38,835 bases of DNA from Ignavibacteria bacterium (GCA_009773205.1 WPAE01000041.1:1-38835); one strand, 5' to 3'. Shown: positions 1 through 8,465, counted from the stretch's first letter. The notes: generated from the sequence alone by a model not told the origin. Made by a program: numbers and translations.

Positions 1-1
1 T

Positions 2-115
2 GAAATTAGGGCTCACAAAAGAATCATTGATATTCACAATTCAAACAACAAAACTGTTGATGCGCTTAGCAAGTTAGATATTCCTGCTGGCGTTGATATT
101 GAGATAAAGTTATAG
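2..115 (+). CDS. rpsJ: 30S ribosomal protein S10, C-terminal part (5' end outside window)
   Basis: Only the last 37 codons are inside the window. They encode the C-terminal end of S10, with [18 protein letters not shown] followed by the family's ending [11 protein letters not shown]-type motif (here [12 protein letters not shown]). S10 is a 30S head protein and, with NusB, also takes part in transcription antitermination. It is the first gene of the S10 operon in most bacteria, so the operon promoter should lie upstream of the window. The stop codon TAG at 113-115 is followed 10 nt later by rplC. Confidence 0.95.
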   Translation, partial: EIRAHKRIIDIHNSNNKTVDALSKLDIPAGVDIEIKL

Positions 116-125
116 GAAGAATGAA

Positions 126-746
126 ATGCCTGGCTTGTTAGCTAAAAAATTAGGAATGACAAATATATTTACAGAGGACGGACAAGTAATTCCGGTAACA
201 GTTTTAGAAGCTGGTCCTTGCAAGGTATATTCTGTTAAGACAAAAGAAAAAGACGGATATGAATCGCTTCAAATTGGTTTTGGTGTGAGGAAGGAAAAAA
301 ATGTAAACAAACCTTTAAAGGGATTTTATTCTAAGGTTGGTTTGAGCGCCCCTCAGTTGCTAAAAGAATTTAGAAATTTTGAGACATCTTCATTCAAAGT
401 TGGCGACGAAGTTAACACAGAAATTTTCCAAATTGGTGATAAAGTAAAAGTATCCGGAAGAAATAAGGGAAAAGGTTTTCAGGGAGTTGTTAGAAGACAC
501 GGTTTTGCTGGTGTTGGCTCCGCTACTCACGGTCAAAGTGATAGACAGCGTGCACCTGGTTCAATCGGAGCTTCATCCTATCCTTCTCGTGTGTTCAAGG
601 GACAGAGAATGGCCGGAAGAATGGGCTTCGAAAACACTACAATCAGAAACTTGAAAGTAGTAAAAATTATTGCAGATAAGAATATAATCATGGTAAAAGG
701 GGCAGTGCCTGGATCCATTAATTCAATTGTTGCCATCAATAAATAA
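126..746 (+). CDS. rplC: 50S ribosomal protein L3
   Basis: L3 is an early-assembling 50S protein whose long internal loop reaches the peptidyl transferase centre. The 206 residues are close to the usual length. The N-terminal LLAKKLGMTNIF matches the conserved GIIGRKIGMTQ-type start, and the central signature HGQSDRQRAPGSIG with KGQRMAGRMG is intact, including the glutamine that is methylated in some bacteria. An AGGAAGA ribosome-binding site at 114-120 supports the ATG at 126. It is the second gene of the S10 operon. Confidence 0.97.
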   Translation: MPGLLAKKLGMTNIFTEDGQVIPVTVLEAGPCKVYSVKTKEKDGYESLQIGFGVRKEKNVNKPLKGFYSKVGLSAPQLLKEFRNFETSSFKVGDEVNTEIFQIGDKVKVSGRNKGKGFQGVVRRHGFAGVGSATHGQSDRQRAPGSIGASSYPSRVFKGQRMAGRMGFENTTIRNLKVVKIIADKNIIMVKGAVPGSINSIVAINK

Positions 747-757
747 GTTTGATAGAG

Positions 758-1318
758 ATGAAATTAGAGGTTTATAAAAAAGACGGTACAAAATCTGGAG
801 AGAGTATAGAACTCTCAAAAGAAATTTTTGAAATCGAACCAAATGACCACGTATTATATTTAGCTGTTAAGGCGTACTTGGCTAATCAAAGGCAAGGTAC
901 ACACAAAACTAAAGAAAGAAGTGAAGTACGTGGAGGCGGAAAGAAGCCTTGGAAGCAGAAAGGTCGCGGTGGCGCTCGCGCCGGAACATCGCGCTCTCCA
1001 ATTTGGGTGGGCGGTGGTAGAATATTTGGACCAAAGCCGCATGGTTACCGCCAAAAACTTAACAAAAAAGTTTTGGCTTTAGCTAGAAAATCGGCTCTCT
1101 CTTACAAAGCAAAAGCAACGCAAATTGTTGTAGTAGAGGATTTCGATTTTGAAGCACCAAAGAGTAAAGAGTTTACTACTATTCTTACTGCTCTCAATTT
1201 AAAAGGAAAAAAGACATTATTCTTAACTGGTGGATACAAGAAAAATGTTTATTTGAGCGGAAGAAATATTGAAAGAGTAAATGTTCTTGAAGCAAATAAA
1301 GCATCTAAGTACAATTAA
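758..1318 (+). CDS. rplD: 50S ribosomal protein L4
   Basis: L4 lines the exit tunnel with its extended loop and, in enterobacteria, autoregulates the S10 operon. The loop signature is present: QGTHKTKERSEVRGGGKKP, then the WKQKGRGGARAG and SPIWVGGG segments. I place the start at ATG 758 (186 residues) because family members begin with an MELKV-like segment, matched by MKLEV. An in-frame TTG at 749 would add three residues and cannot be excluded. About 11 nt separate it from rplC. The Chlorobi-like loop sequence fits the lineage guess. Confidence 0.96.
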   Translation: MKLEVYKKDGTKSGESIELSKEIFEIEPNDHVLYLAVKAYLANQRQGTHKTKERSEVRGGGKKPWKQKGRGGARAGTSRSPIWVGGGRIFGPKPHGYRQKLNKKVLALARKSALSYKAKATQIVVVEDFDFEAPKSKEFTTILTALNLKGKKTLFLTGGYKKNVYLSGRNIERVNVLEANKASKYN

Positions 1319-1334
1319 CTAATCTGGTTTGAAA

Positions 1335-1631
1335 ATGAAAAGTGTTTTAATACGCCCTTTGATAACTGAGAAGATGACAAAAATTAGCGAGAAGCACCCT
1401 AATAAGTTGGGTTTTATGGTTGCTGTAGAGGCTAATAAGATCGAAATAGCAAAGGCAATAAAAGAAAAATTCAGTGTAGATGTAGTTGCTGTGAATACGG
1501 TTCGACATCCTGGTAAATCCAGAACTCAGTTTACTAAAAAAGGACGTTTCGCAGGCAGAACATCAAAATATAAGAAAGCAGTCGTAACCTTAAAAGAAGG
1601 TCAAACGATAGACATATTTGGACAAGCATAG
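1335..1631 (+). CDS. rplW: 50S ribosomal protein L23
   Basis: L23 sits at the tunnel exit and is the docking site for trigger factor and SRP. The N-terminal [11 protein letters not shown] is the family signature, and the C-terminal half contains the basic [19 protein letters not shown] segment. The ATG at 1335 gives 98 residues. An in-frame TTG at 1329 would add two residues (MK). It lies between rplD and rplB, its standard position in the S10 operon. Confidence 0.95.
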   Translation: MKSVLIRPLITEKMTKISEKHPNKLGFMVAVEANKIEIAKAIKEKFSVDVVAVNTVRHPGKSRTQFTKKGRFAGRTSKYKKAVVTLKEGQTIDIFGQA

Positions 1632-1645
1632 GTTGGAGCTTATTA

Positions 1646-2473
1646 ATGGCAATTAGAAAATTAAAACCAAATACTCCTGGAACAAGATTTATGTCTATCT
1701 CTTCTTTTGAAGAGATTACTAAAACAACTCCGGAAAAATCTTTAACTACGGCTATTAAAAAGTCGGGCGGAAGGAACAATCTTGGTCGTGTAACTTCGAG
1801 ACATCGAGGCGGCGGCCACAAGAGAAGATATAGAGTAATAGACTTTAAGAGAGATAAAAAAAATATAGCAGCAAAAGTTTTTTCAATTGAGTATGATCCG
1901 AATCGAACTTCACGTATAGCTTTGCTACATTATGTTGATGGTGAGAAAAGATACATAATTGCTCCAAATGGGCTTAAAGTTGGCGATACAGTGATGAGCG
2001 GAAGCGGCGTTGAAATTAAAGTTGGTAATGCACTTCCATTAAAGGAAATGCCGTTAGCTTCTTTTATTCATAATGTTGAATTAAAACCTGGCAAAGGCGG
2101 GCAGTTAGGAAGAACAGCAGGCGCTTCAATTCAATTGCTTGCAAAAGAGGGAAGTATGGCGTTGATAAAGATGCCATCGAGCGAAGTTAGAAAAGTTCCT
2201 ATTAATTGTATGGCTACATACGGAACTGTAGGTAATTCGGATCATGAAAATATTAGTTTAGGTAAAGCAGGAAGAAGCAGATGGCTAGGAATACGTCCTC
2301 ACGTACGCGGTGTTGCTATGAATCCAGTAGATCACCCAATGGGCGGTGGCGAAGGTAAAACTTCGGGAGGCGGGCACCCTGTATCTCCTTGGGGACAGAA
2401 AGCAAAAGGACTAAAAACTCGTAAGAGAAAAAACCCAACTAATAAATTTATTGTTAAGAGAAGAACTAAGTAA
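1646..2473 (+). CDS. rplB: 50S ribosomal protein L2
   Basis: L2 is a primary 23S rRNA-binding protein needed for subunit association and peptidyl transferase function. The 275 residues match the usual 273-277. The conserved [13 protein letters not shown] segment is near residues 51-63. The C-terminal [20 protein letters not shown] block contains the universally conserved histidine at about residue 230, and the protein ends in a basic tail. The gene starts 14 nt after rplW and is followed 9 nt later by rpsS. Confidence 0.98.
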   Translation: MAIRKLKPNTPGTRFMSISSFEEITKTTPEKSLTTAIKKSGGRNNLGRVTSRHRGGGHKRRYRVIDFKRDKKNIAAKVFSIEYDPNRTSRIALLHYVDGEKRYIIAPNGLKVGDTVMSGSGVEIKVGNALPLKEMPLASFIHNVELKPGKGGQLGRTAGASIQLLAKEGSMALIKMPSSEVRKVPINCMATYGTVGNSDHENISLGKAGRSRWLGIRPHVRGVAMNPVDHPMGGGEGKTSGGGHPVSPWGQKAKGLKTRKRKNPTNKFIVKRRTK

Positions 2474-2482
2474 GAGTAAAAT

Positions 2483-2770
2483 ATGCCAAGATCAGTAAAA
2501 AAAGGTCCTTTCATTGATGTAAAGCTTCTTAAGAAGATTCAAACTCTCAATGAAAAAAATCAGAAGAAAATTATTAAGACTTGGTCAAGATCGAGTACAA
2601 TTACTCCTGAGTTCGTTGGACACACAATAGCAGTTCATAATGGTAACAAAATGATTCCGGTTTATATTTCAGAAAATATGGTCGGTCATAAGTTAGGCGA
2701 ATTTTCACCGACTCGAATTTTTAGAGGTCATCCGGGTACTAAAGCAGAAAAAGCAACCAAAGTAAAGTGA
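2483..2770 (+). CDS. rpsS: 30S ribosomal protein S19
   Basis: S19 is a 30S head protein that pairs with S13 near the A-site tRNA. The start [18 protein letters not shown] and the core [23 protein letters not shown] are canonical, as is the FRGHPG segment. Its 95 residues are normal. Its assembly partner S13 is encoded further down in the disrupted rpsM gene, which makes the state of rpsM functionally relevant here. Confidence 0.97.
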   Translation: MPRSVKKGPFIDVKLLKKIQTLNEKNQKKIIKTWSRSSTITPEFVGHTIAVHNGNKMIPVYISENMVGHKLGEFSPTRIFRGHPGTKAEKATKVK

Positions 2771-2806
2771 TTAAGCCGTTGGTTTATAAAATTTAGGAAA
2801 TAGAGA

Positions 2807-3151
2807 ATGGAAGCAAAAGCTACTCACAAATATATTGGGTCCTCACCGCGTAAGATGAGATTGGTAATAGATTTAATTAGAGGAAAATCTGTTGATCAAG
2901 CAATAGAGATTTTACACTTCTCGCCAAAGCACCCGTCTAAACCGGCTGAGAAAGTTTTAAGGTCTGCTGTATCAAACTTGATGAACAAGGATGAAAATAC
3001 AAAGCATGAAGTTTCTGATTTGTTTGTTAAAGAGGCATTCGTAAATCAAGGTCCAACTATTAAAAGAATTTCGCCGGCTCCAATGGGCCGCGCATACAGA
3101 ATAAGAAAAAGATCTAATCACGTTACAATTGTTGTAGCAACAAAAAAGTAA
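2807..3151 (+). CDS. rplV: 50S ribosomal protein L22
   Basis: L22 lines the exit tunnel opposite L4 with a beta hairpin. The N-terminal KYIGSSPRKMRLVIDLIRGK and the hairpin region PTIKRISPAPMGRAYRIRKRSNHVTIVV are intact. The 114 residues match the family. A 36-nt spacer separates it from rpsS, slightly longer than most in this operon. Confidence 0.97.
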   Translation: MEAKATHKYIGSSPRKMRLVIDLIRGKSVDQAIEILHFSPKHPSKPAEKVLRSAVSNLMNKDENTKHEVSDLFVKEAFVNQGPTIKRISPAPMGRAYRIRKRSNHVTIVVATKK

Positions 3152-3163
3152 TCGGAGGAAGTT

Positions 3164-3805
3164 TTGGGTCAGAAGACTAATCCAACAGGTTTAAGAGTCG
3201 GAGTTATTAAAGGATGGGATTCAAATTGGTACGAAAACAAAAGTTACGCACCAAAGTTGCTCGAGGATAAGAAGCTTAGAACTTATATCCGCAAAAGATT
3301 ACAGAATGCTGGTATTTCGTCTATCAAGATAGACAGAACTTCTAAAAACGTGATTTTAACAATTCACACTTCTAGACCTGGCGTTGTAATTGGTAAAAGC
3401 GGAAAAGAAATAGCACAAATTGAAGAAGAATTAAAGAAAATTACAGATAAAGAAGTTAAAATTCAGATTACAGAAGTAAAAAGACCGGAGCTTGATGCAT
3501 ACTTAGTTGCAGAAAATATTGCTAAGCAAATTGAAGGCAGAGTTTCTTTCCGCCGCGCTATGAAGCAGGCTATTACATCTGCAATGAGAATGGGTGCTGA
3601 AGGAATTAGAATTATGTGTGCTGGTCGTTTGGGCGGTGCAGAAATGGCTAGAACCGAGCAGTACAAAGAAGGAAGAATACCGCTGCATACTTTAAGAGCA
3701 GATATTGATTACGCACATGGCAGAGCAGAAACAATTTATGGTTCAATAGGAATTAAAGTTTGGGTCTGCCGAGGTGAAATTTTAGGTAAACGTTCAACCG
3801 ACTAA
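3164..3805 (+). CDS. rpsC: 30S ribosomal protein S3 (TTG start)
   Basis: S3 forms part of the mRNA entry tunnel and helicase on the 30S head. The start [13 protein letters not shown] is universal and begins at a TTG codon preceded by GGAGGAAG, so the rare start codon is well supported. The KH domain has its GxxG loop as GKSG at about residues 77-80. The C-terminal [29 protein letters not shown]-type block is present. Length is 213 residues. Confidence 0.97.
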   Translation: MGQKTNPTGLRVGVIKGWDSNWYENKSYAPKLLEDKKLRTYIRKRLQNAGISSIKIDRTSKNVILTIHTSRPGVVIGKSGKEIAQIEEELKKITDKEVKIQITEVKRPELDAYLVAENIAKQIEGRVSFRRAMKQAITSAMRMGAEGIRIMCAGRLGGAEMARTEQYKEGRIPLHTLRADIDYAHGRAETIYGSIGIKVWVCRGEILGKRSTD

Positions 3806-3836
3806 AGAATACAAAGAGTTTTGAGGAGTTTTTTCA

Positions 3837-4256
3837 ATGTTAATGCCGAAAAGAGTAAAATTTAGAAAAGCGCAAAGAGGTAGAAGAAAAGGAAAAGCTA
3901 CGCGCGGTCACCTTGTAAATTTTGGTGATTTCGGTTTGAAAGCTTTAGAACCAGCTTGGATAACAAGCCGTCAGATTGAAGCATGCCGTGTTGCATTGTC
4001 TAGGCAGATGAAGCGAGATGGTAAAGTATGGATTAGAATCTTTCCTGATAAACCTGTTTCTAAAAAGCCGCTTGAAACAAGAATGGGTAAAGGCAAAGGC
4101 GCTCCTGAGTTTTGGGTTGCAGTTATTAAGCCTGGAAGAATTATGTTTGAAATTGGCGGTGTAGATAAAACTGTTGCACACGAAGCTTTAGTTCTTGCAG
4201 CTCATAAGTTACCAATAAAAACAAAGATTGTACAAAGACCTGATTTAGAATCATAA
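3837..4256 (+). CDS. rplP: 50S ribosomal protein L16
   Basis: L16 binds near the A site and organises 23S rRNA helices late in 50S assembly. The protein begins [16 protein letters not shown], the usual start, preceded by a clear GAGGAG at 3822-3827. A second in-frame ATG at 3843 is less likely. The core [21 protein letters not shown]-type segment is conserved. Length is 139 residues against about 136-140 in the family. Confidence 0.97.
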   Translation: MLMPKRVKFRKAQRGRRKGKATRGHLVNFGDFGLKALEPAWITSRQIEACRVALSRQMKRDGKVWIRIFPDKPVSKKPLETRMGKGKGAPEFWVAVIKPGRIMFEIGGVDKTVAHEALVLAAHKLPIKTKIVQRPDLES

Positions 4257-4272
4257 CAAGGTTTGACAGAAA

Positions 4273-4491
4273 ATGAAGATATATCAAATAAGAGAAATGA
4301 CTACAGACGAACTCAAAAAAAGAGTTCTTGAAGAAGAAAAAAATTTGGTTGATTTAAGATTTCAACTTGAACTTAAGAACTTAACTAATACAGCAAAGGT
4401 TTCTAACACAAGAAAAGACATTGCTAAAATGAAGACAATTCTTAAGGAAAGAGAAATGCAGGAAGCAAAATCCTCTAAGGAAGTTAAATAA
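4273..4491 (+). CDS. rpmC: 50S ribosomal protein L29
   Basis: L29 is a small two-helix protein beside L23 at the tunnel exit. It shows the expected pattern REMTTDELKKRVLEEEKNLVDLRFQ, then a second helix with NTRKDIAKMKTILKERE. It has 72 residues, a few more than E. coli because of a charged C-terminal tail. It sits between rplP and rpsQ, as in nearly all bacteria. Confidence 0.94.
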   Translation: MKIYQIREMTTDELKKRVLEEEKNLVDLRFQLELKNLTNTAKVSNTRKDIAKMKTILKEREMQEAKSSKEVK

Positions 4492-4508
4492 GGAGAATTT
4501 GGGTTTAA

Positions 4509-4766
4509 ATGGAAACTAGAAGTTTAAGAAAAACTAAGATTGGTACGGTTGTAAGCAATAAAATGGAGAAGAGCATAATTGTTGCAATCGAAAGACGAGT
4601 TGCCCACCCAATCTATAGAAAGTATTTCAAAAAAACTACTAAGCTTATGGCTCATGATGAAAAAAATGAGTGCGGATTAGGCGACGTTGTCAAGATTATG
4701 GAAACTCGTCCTTTGAGCAAAAGTAAAAAATGGCGTTTAGTTGAAATAGTTGAAAAAGCCAAGTAA
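4509..4766 (+). CDS. rpsQ: 30S ribosomal protein S17
   Basis: S17 is an early-assembling OB-fold protein that binds 16S rRNA. The start [20 protein letters not shown] and the later [24 protein letters not shown]-like segment (here [17 protein letters not shown]) are the family signatures. Length is 85 residues. A GC-rich hairpin follows it, before rplN. Confidence 0.96.
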   Translation: METRSLRKTKIGTVVSNKMEKSIIVAIERRVAHPIYRKYFKKTTKLMAHDEKNECGLGDVVKIMETRPLSKSKKWRLVEIVEKAK

Positions 4767-4776
4767 TAAAACTTGC

Positions 4777-4789
4777 CCGCCAGAGGCGG
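4777..4789 (+). other. GC-rich hairpin between rpsQ and rplN
   Basis: The bases CCGCC-AGA-GGCGG form a perfect 5-bp GC stem with a 3-nt loop, in a very AT-rich setting. There is no T-tract after it, so it is not an intrinsic terminator. It ends about 7 nt before the Shine-Dalgarno sequence of rplN. It could be a REP-like short palindrome, an mRNA processing or stability element, or a translational control structure. Its function is unknown. Confidence 0.6.
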
Positions 4790-4811
4790 ATTTGATGAGG
4801 AGCAGTTTGTT

Positions 4812-5180
4812 ATGGTACAAGAAGAAACCAATTTAGTAGTAGCGGATAATTCTGGAGCGAAAAAAGTTCGCTGTATAAGAGTATTAGGTGGTAGTAACCG
4901 CCGGTACGCATCATTAGGTGATATTATAGTTGTTAGTGTTAAAACCGCAATTCCCGGCGGCGGTGTTAAGAAAGGCGAAGTTTCGCGTGCAGTAATAGTA
5001 AGAACCAAAAAAGAAGTTAGAAGAAAAGACGGCTCTTACATACGCTTCGATGAAAACGCTGCTGTACTTCTTAATGCACAAGGCGAACCAAGAGGAACTC
5101 GTATTTTTGGGCCGGTTGCAAGAGAATTGCGCGATAAAAAATTTATGAAGATAATTTCTCTGGCTCCAGAGGTATTATAA
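4812..5180 (+). CDS. rplN: 50S ribosomal protein L14
   Basis: L14 lies at the 50S interface and contacts 16S rRNA. The frame is open upstream to a TTG at 4773, but the L14 family starts at MVQ-type sequence. ATG 4812 gives [20 protein letters not shown] with a strong GAGGAG at 4797-4802. The protein is then 122 residues, the standard length. Conserved segments include RCIRVLGGS and the C-terminal [13 protein letters not shown]. The 13 upstream codons cover the GC-rich hairpin and are not part of the protein. Confidence 0.96.
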   Translation: MVQEETNLVVADNSGAKKVRCIRVLGGSNRRYASLGDIIVVSVKTAIPGGGVKKGEVSRAVIVRTKKEVRRKDGSYIRFDENAAVLLNAQGEPRGTRIFGPVARELRDKKFMKIISLAPEVL

Positions 5181-5193
5181 GGATAAGAGAAAA

Positions 5194-5520
5194 ATGAAAA
5201 TAAGAAAGAACGATAGCGTAGTAGTAATTTCTGGAAACAACAAAGGTAAAACTGGTAAGGTTTTGAAGGTTTTTGTAGATAAAAACCGAGTGATTGTTGA
5301 AGGCGTAAACATCCGCAAGCGTCACACGAAACCATCTCAGAAGAACCCGCAGGGAGGCATTACTGAAAAGGAAGCCCCGGTCAATGTTTCTAATGTAATG
5401 ATTCTCGATCCAAAAAGCGGAAAGGGAACTAGAATCGGTGCTAAACTCATTATAGATGAAAAAACCGGTAAAAAGAAAAGTGTTAGAGTAAGCAAATCAA
5501 GCGGCGAAATGCTTGGCTAA
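5194..5520 (+). CDS. rplX: 50S ribosomal protein L24
   Basis: L24 is one of the two assembly-initiator proteins of the 50S subunit. The KOW motif is clear near the N terminus ([20 protein letters not shown]), followed by the conserved [22 protein letters not shown] block. Its length of 108 residues is typical. A GGATAAGAGAAAA segment precedes the ATG. Confidence 0.96.
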   Translation: MKIRKNDSVVVISGNNKGKTGKVLKVFVDKNRVIVEGVNIRKRHTKPSQKNPQGGITEKEAPVNVSNVMILDPKSGKGTRIGAKLIIDEKTGKKKSVRVSKSSGEMLG

Positions 5521-5536
5521 TAAATAGGGATTCACG

Positions 5537-6181
5537 ATGGCAAAAGAACAAAAAGTTAAAAAAGAGCAGAAACCAAAAAAAGATACAGCTCCAAAAGAAA
5601 CACAACCGGCTGTAAAAGTTGTTGAAGAAAAAATTCCTGCTCGCTTAAAAGAAAAATTTAGCAAAGAAATTGTACCTAAATTAAAAGAGCAGCTTGGTTA
5701 TAAAACTTTGATGCAAGTTCCAAAACTGAGTAAGATAGTTCTTAATATGGGTGTTGGACAGGCAACTCAGGATCAAAAAATTATAGAAGAGGCTGTTAAA
5801 GATTTAGAAACAATAACCGGCCAAAAAATTTCTGTACGTACTGCCAAGCAAGCTATCTCCAATTTCAAGCTTCGAGAAGGCATGAAAATTGGAGCAAAAG
5901 TAACCTTGAGACGCGAAAGAATGTATGAGTTCTTGGATAGATTTTTAACCATTGCACTACCTCGTATGCGCGATTTTAAGGGTGTTTCGGATAAATCTTT
6001 TGACGGACGTGGCAATTACACTATCGGGTTAAAAGAACAAATTATTTTTCCTGAAATTAACACAGATAAAGTTACGCGCGTTCTTGGAATGGACATAACT
6101 TTTGTAACTACTGCTAATACAGATAAAGAAGCATACGAGCTCCTTTCAGCTTTTGGTATGCCGTTCAGAAAGAAAGAATAA
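5537..6181 (+). CDS. rplE: 50S ribosomal protein L5 with N-terminal lysine-rich extension
   Basis: L5 binds 5S rRNA and forms the B1b bridge to S13. The conserved core starts around residue 36 with [20 protein letters not shown] and continues [17 protein letters not shown]. The family's usual length is about 179; here it is 214. The extra ~34 N-terminal residues are rich in Lys, Glu, Pro and Gln and look disordered. No equally good start lies at the core boundary: ATG 5537 is the only ATG before it. The extension is probably real. Confidence 0.95.
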   Translation: MAKEQKVKKEQKPKKDTAPKETQPAVKVVEEKIPARLKEKFSKEIVPKLKEQLGYKTLMQVPKLSKIVLNMGVGQATQDQKIIEEAVKDLETITGQKISVRTAKQAISNFKLREGMKIGAKVTLRRERMYEFLDRFLTIALPRMRDFKGVSDKSFDGRGNYTIGLKEQIIFPEINTDKVTRVLGMDITFVTTANTDKEAYELLSAFGMPFRKKE

Positions 6182-6195
6182 TCTAAAGGGAAATC

Positions 6196-6465
6196 ATGGC
6201 AAGAAAAAGTTTATTAGCTCGCGAAGTTAAAAAACGTAAATTACACGAAAAGTACGCCGAGAAGAGAAAAGAGTTAAAAGAAAAAGGTGATTATGATGCT
6301 CTTCAGCTTCTTCCAAGAAATTCTTCTGTTACAAGATTAAAAAACAGATGTCAAATGACCGGAAGGCCAAGAGCTTACTATAGAAAGTTTGGTGTGTCAC
6401 GTTTAGTGTTGCGCGAAATGGCTTTGCGCGGTGAAATTCCTGGACTTAAAAAATCAAGTTGGTAA
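6196..6465 (+). CDS. rpsN: 30S ribosomal protein S14 (zinc-free type)
   Basis: S14 is a 30S head protein. This is the C-minus form: there is no CxxC zinc ribbon, and the protein is 89 residues with the typical start [15 protein letters not shown]. The C-terminal half has the signature [20 protein letters not shown] and ends in KKSSW, the invariant terminus. Other proteins of this operon (S4, L36) keep zinc ligands, so the organism is mixed in this respect. Confidence 0.97.
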   Translation: MARKSLLAREVKKRKLHEKYAEKRKELKEKGDYDALQLLPRNSSVTRLKNRCQMTGRPRAYYRKFGVSRLVLREMALRGEIPGLKKSSW

Positions 6466-6483
6466 TTGAAGGAGAGAATGTAA

Positions 6484-6879
6484 ATGCCAGCAACAGATCC
6501 GATTGCAGATTTCTTAACACGTGTTAGAAATGCAGTTAAAGCAAGAAAAAAATATGTAGAAATACCATCTTCTAAAATGAAAATTGGTCTTGCTGAAATA
6601 TTAAAATCACAAAAGTTTATCAAAGATTATAACGTAATTGAAGATAATAAACAGAATATTTTGAAAGTACATCTTCAGTATGTAAACGGCGTTCCCTCTA
6701 TTACCGGATTAAAGAGAATCAGCACTCCCGGTTTAAGAACATACGTTGGCAATGATGAAGTTCCGCGAGTTCTTGGCGGTTTGGGAATTTCGATACTTTC
6801 AACACCAAAGGGTTTGCTAACAGATAAACAAGCAAAGAAAGAATCGGTTGGCGGCGAATTAGTCTGCCAAGTTTGGTAA
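6484..6879 (+). CDS. rpsH: 30S ribosomal protein S8
   Basis: S8 is a central 16S rRNA-binding protein and, in E. coli, the repressor of the spc operon. It starts with [25 protein letters not shown]-like sequence (written here in part), and the C-terminal half has the [20 protein letters not shown] block. The 131 residues match the family. GGAGAG precedes the ATG. Confidence 0.97.
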   Translation: MPATDPIADFLTRVRNAVKARKKYVEIPSSKMKIGLAEILKSQKFIKDYNVIEDNKQNILKVHLQYVNGVPSITGLKRISTPGLRTYVGNDEVPRVLGGLGISILSTPKGLLTDKQAKKESVGGELVCQVW

Positions 6880-6903
6880 AAATTTTATACGAGGAAAACT
6901 AAA

Positions 6904-7407
6904 GTGTCACGTATTGGTAAAAAACCAGTTAAAATTGTAAACATTAAAGGTAAATTAGGCGAAATGTCAATCAAAATTCATCCTAATATGAAAGTTGAAC
7001 AGCAAGGTGATGAGTTTGTAGTTACAAGACCTGACGATTCCAAGGAAAATAAATCCTTACATGGATTAACGCGCGCGCTAATTCAAAATATTGTGAAAGG
7101 TGTTAGCGAAGGTTTTACTAAACAGCTTGATATAGTTGGCGTTGGTTACAAAGCTGAAGCAAAGGGCGAGGCAGTTTTATTCAACTTAGGTTATTCGCAT
7201 CCAATTTATTTTTTCCCTCCAACTGGTATTAAATTAGAAGTTGTTACTCCAACTCAAGTAAGAGTTAGTGGTTATGATAAAGAATTGGTTGGAATGGTGG
7301 CTGCAAAAATTCGATCCTTTAAAAAACCGGAACCTTATAAGGGCAAAGGTGTTAAGTATTCAACTGAAAAGATTATTCGCAAAGCTGGAAAGACAGCTGG
7401 TAAGTAA
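6904..7407 (+). CDS. rplF: 50S ribosomal protein L6, short N-terminal domain (GTG start)
   Basis: L6 lies near the GTPase-associated centre. The start MSRIGKKPVKI and the C-terminal half (IVGVGYKAEAKG, GYSHPI, KPEPYKGKGVKY) are canonical. The GTG start at 6904 follows GAGGAAAAC. At 167 residues it is shorter than the usual 177-184. By eye, the gap is after KPVKI: the segment corresponding to PAGVDVKINGQ in E. coli is absent and the sequence goes straight to VNIKGKLGE. About 11-13 residues of the first repeat are therefore missing, in frame. Confidence 0.95.
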   Translation: MSRIGKKPVKIVNIKGKLGEMSIKIHPNMKVEQQGDEFVVTRPDDSKENKSLHGLTRALIQNIVKGVSEGFTKQLDIVGVGYKAEAKGEAVLFNLGYSHPIYFFPPTGIKLEVVTPTQVRVSGYDKELVGMVAAKIRSFKKPEPYKGKGVKYSTEKIIRKAGKTAGK

Positions 7408-7420
7408 GAGGAGAGTTTAA

Positions 7421-7786
7421 ATGTTTTTACGAGATAATAAAGCAAAAGCTAAAAAGCACTTTAGAGTACGCAAAAAAGTTACTGGAACTGGCGAAAGACC
7501 TAGACTTTGTGTTTACCGCAGCTTAAATAATATTTATGCGCAGGTAATTGATGATACAAAAGGTGTAACTCTTACAGAAGCATCTTCTTTTTCTAAGGAA
7601 TTAGCTGAAGAACTTAAAGCTGCAAAGGGTAAAGTATCTAAGAGCAAAATGGTAGGTGTTCTGGTAGCAAAGAAGGCAAAGGAAAAAGGAATTACATCGG
7701 TCGTATTTGATCGCGGCGGTTTACAGTATCATGGAAGAGTAAAAGCTGTAGCCGAAGGCGCCAGAGAAGGTGGCTTAATAGTTTAG
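7421..7786 (+). CDS. rplR: 50S ribosomal protein L18
   Basis: L18 binds 5S rRNA together with L5. Conserved parts are [29 protein letters not shown] and the ending [17 protein letters not shown]. It has 121 residues. GAGGAG lies upstream of ATG 7421. Unusually, a tRNA-Gln gene follows it instead of rpsE directly. Confidence 0.97.
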   Translation: MFLRDNKAKAKKHFRVRKKVTGTGERPRLCVYRSLNNIYAQVIDDTKGVTLTEASSFSKELAEELKAAKGKVSKSKMVGVLVAKKAKEKGITSVVFDRGGLQYHGRVKAVAEGAREGGLIV

Positions 7787-7808
7787 TTCGCTTTACCGGC
7801 GAGCTTAT

Positions 7809-7879
7809 AGCCGGGTCGTCTAATGGCAGGACAACGCCCTTTGGAGGCGTCTGTGTAGGTTCGAATCCTGCCCCGGCTG
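7809..7879 (+). tRNA. tRNA-Gln (anticodon UUG), inside the ribosomal operon
   Basis: A complete cloverleaf can be folded. Acceptor AGCCGGG (7809-7815) pairs with CCCGGCT (7872-7878). The anticodon stem ACGCC/GGCGT encloses the loop CTTTGGA, giving anticodon TTG at 7841-7843. The T arm is GTAGG-TTCGAAT-CCTGC. The discriminator is G 7879, and CCA is not encoded. It has the same strand as its neighbours and lies in the 158-nt gap between rplR and rpsE. I see no terminator on either side and no obvious promoter, so co-transcription with the ribosomal mRNA and excision by RNase P and a 3' nuclease is likely. Confidence 0.95.
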
Positions 7880-7944
7880 CAAAGATTGTGAGCTTTATAA
7901 TTGAAGCAAAGAAAAAACAAAGTTCGTAAACAGGAGAGACAAAA

Positions 7945-8457
7945 TTGAATTTGAAGTACAAAAAAGTTTCGGGTCTTGAAAATCTTAAAGAGAAAATAGT
8001 TCATATCAACAGAGTTGCTAAAGTTGTTAAAGGCGGTCGCCGTTTTAGCTTCAATGCTATTGTTGTTGTTGGCGATGGCAACGGACATGTTGGTGTTGGT
8101 CTAGGAAAAGCAAACGAAGTTACCGATGCAATTTCCAAAGGAATTGACGATGCTAAGAAAAATGTTTATAGAGTTCCTCTCTTAAAAGGTACAGTTCCGC
8201 ATCCTATTCAAGGAAAATTTGGCGCAGGTAAAGTATTGTTAAAACCTGCTACACCTGGTACCGGCTTAATTGCTGGCGGAGGAGTTCGCGCTGTTCTTGA
8301 AGCGGCGGGCGTATCCGATATCCTTACTAAATCGTTAGGTTCTAGTAATCCTCATAACCAAGTAAAAGCCACATTAATTGCTTTATTAAGTTTGATGGAT
8401 GCTCGTACTATGGCTGCTAAACGTAAAATGTCTGTTTCAGAGTTATTTAATTCGTAA
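7945..8457 (+). CDS. rpsE: 30S ribosomal protein S5 (TTG start)
   Basis: S5 contributes to the mRNA entry site and decoding accuracy. The N-terminal double-stranded RNA-binding-like domain is seen as [16 protein letters not shown]-type sequence followed by [17 protein letters not shown]. The C-terminal half has [19 protein letters not shown] and [15 protein letters not shown]. The TTG at 7945 is supported by AGGAGAG at 7932-7938. Length is 170 residues. Confidence 0.96.
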   Translation: MNLKYKKVSGLENLKEKIVHINRVAKVVKGGRRFSFNAIVVVGDGNGHVGVGLGKANEVTDAISKGIDDAKKNVYRVPLLKGTVPHPIQGKFGAGKVLLKPATPGTGLIAGGGVRAVLEAAGVSDILTKSLGSSNPHNQVKATLIALLSLMDARTMAAKRKMSVSELFNS

Positions 8458-8465
8458 TTGAGGAA

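Noticed and set aside
4773-4811. Longer L14 starting at TTG 4773
   Set aside because: The extra 13 residues are not found in L14 proteins and cover the GC-rich hairpin. ATG 4812 has the better ribosome-binding site and gives the standard length.
7692-8088. Minus-strand frames antisense to tRNA-Gln and its flanks
   Set aside because: They read through the complement of the tRNA (the typical spurious RGRIRTYT-like peptide) and overlap rpsE and rplR. They have no family resemblance of their own.
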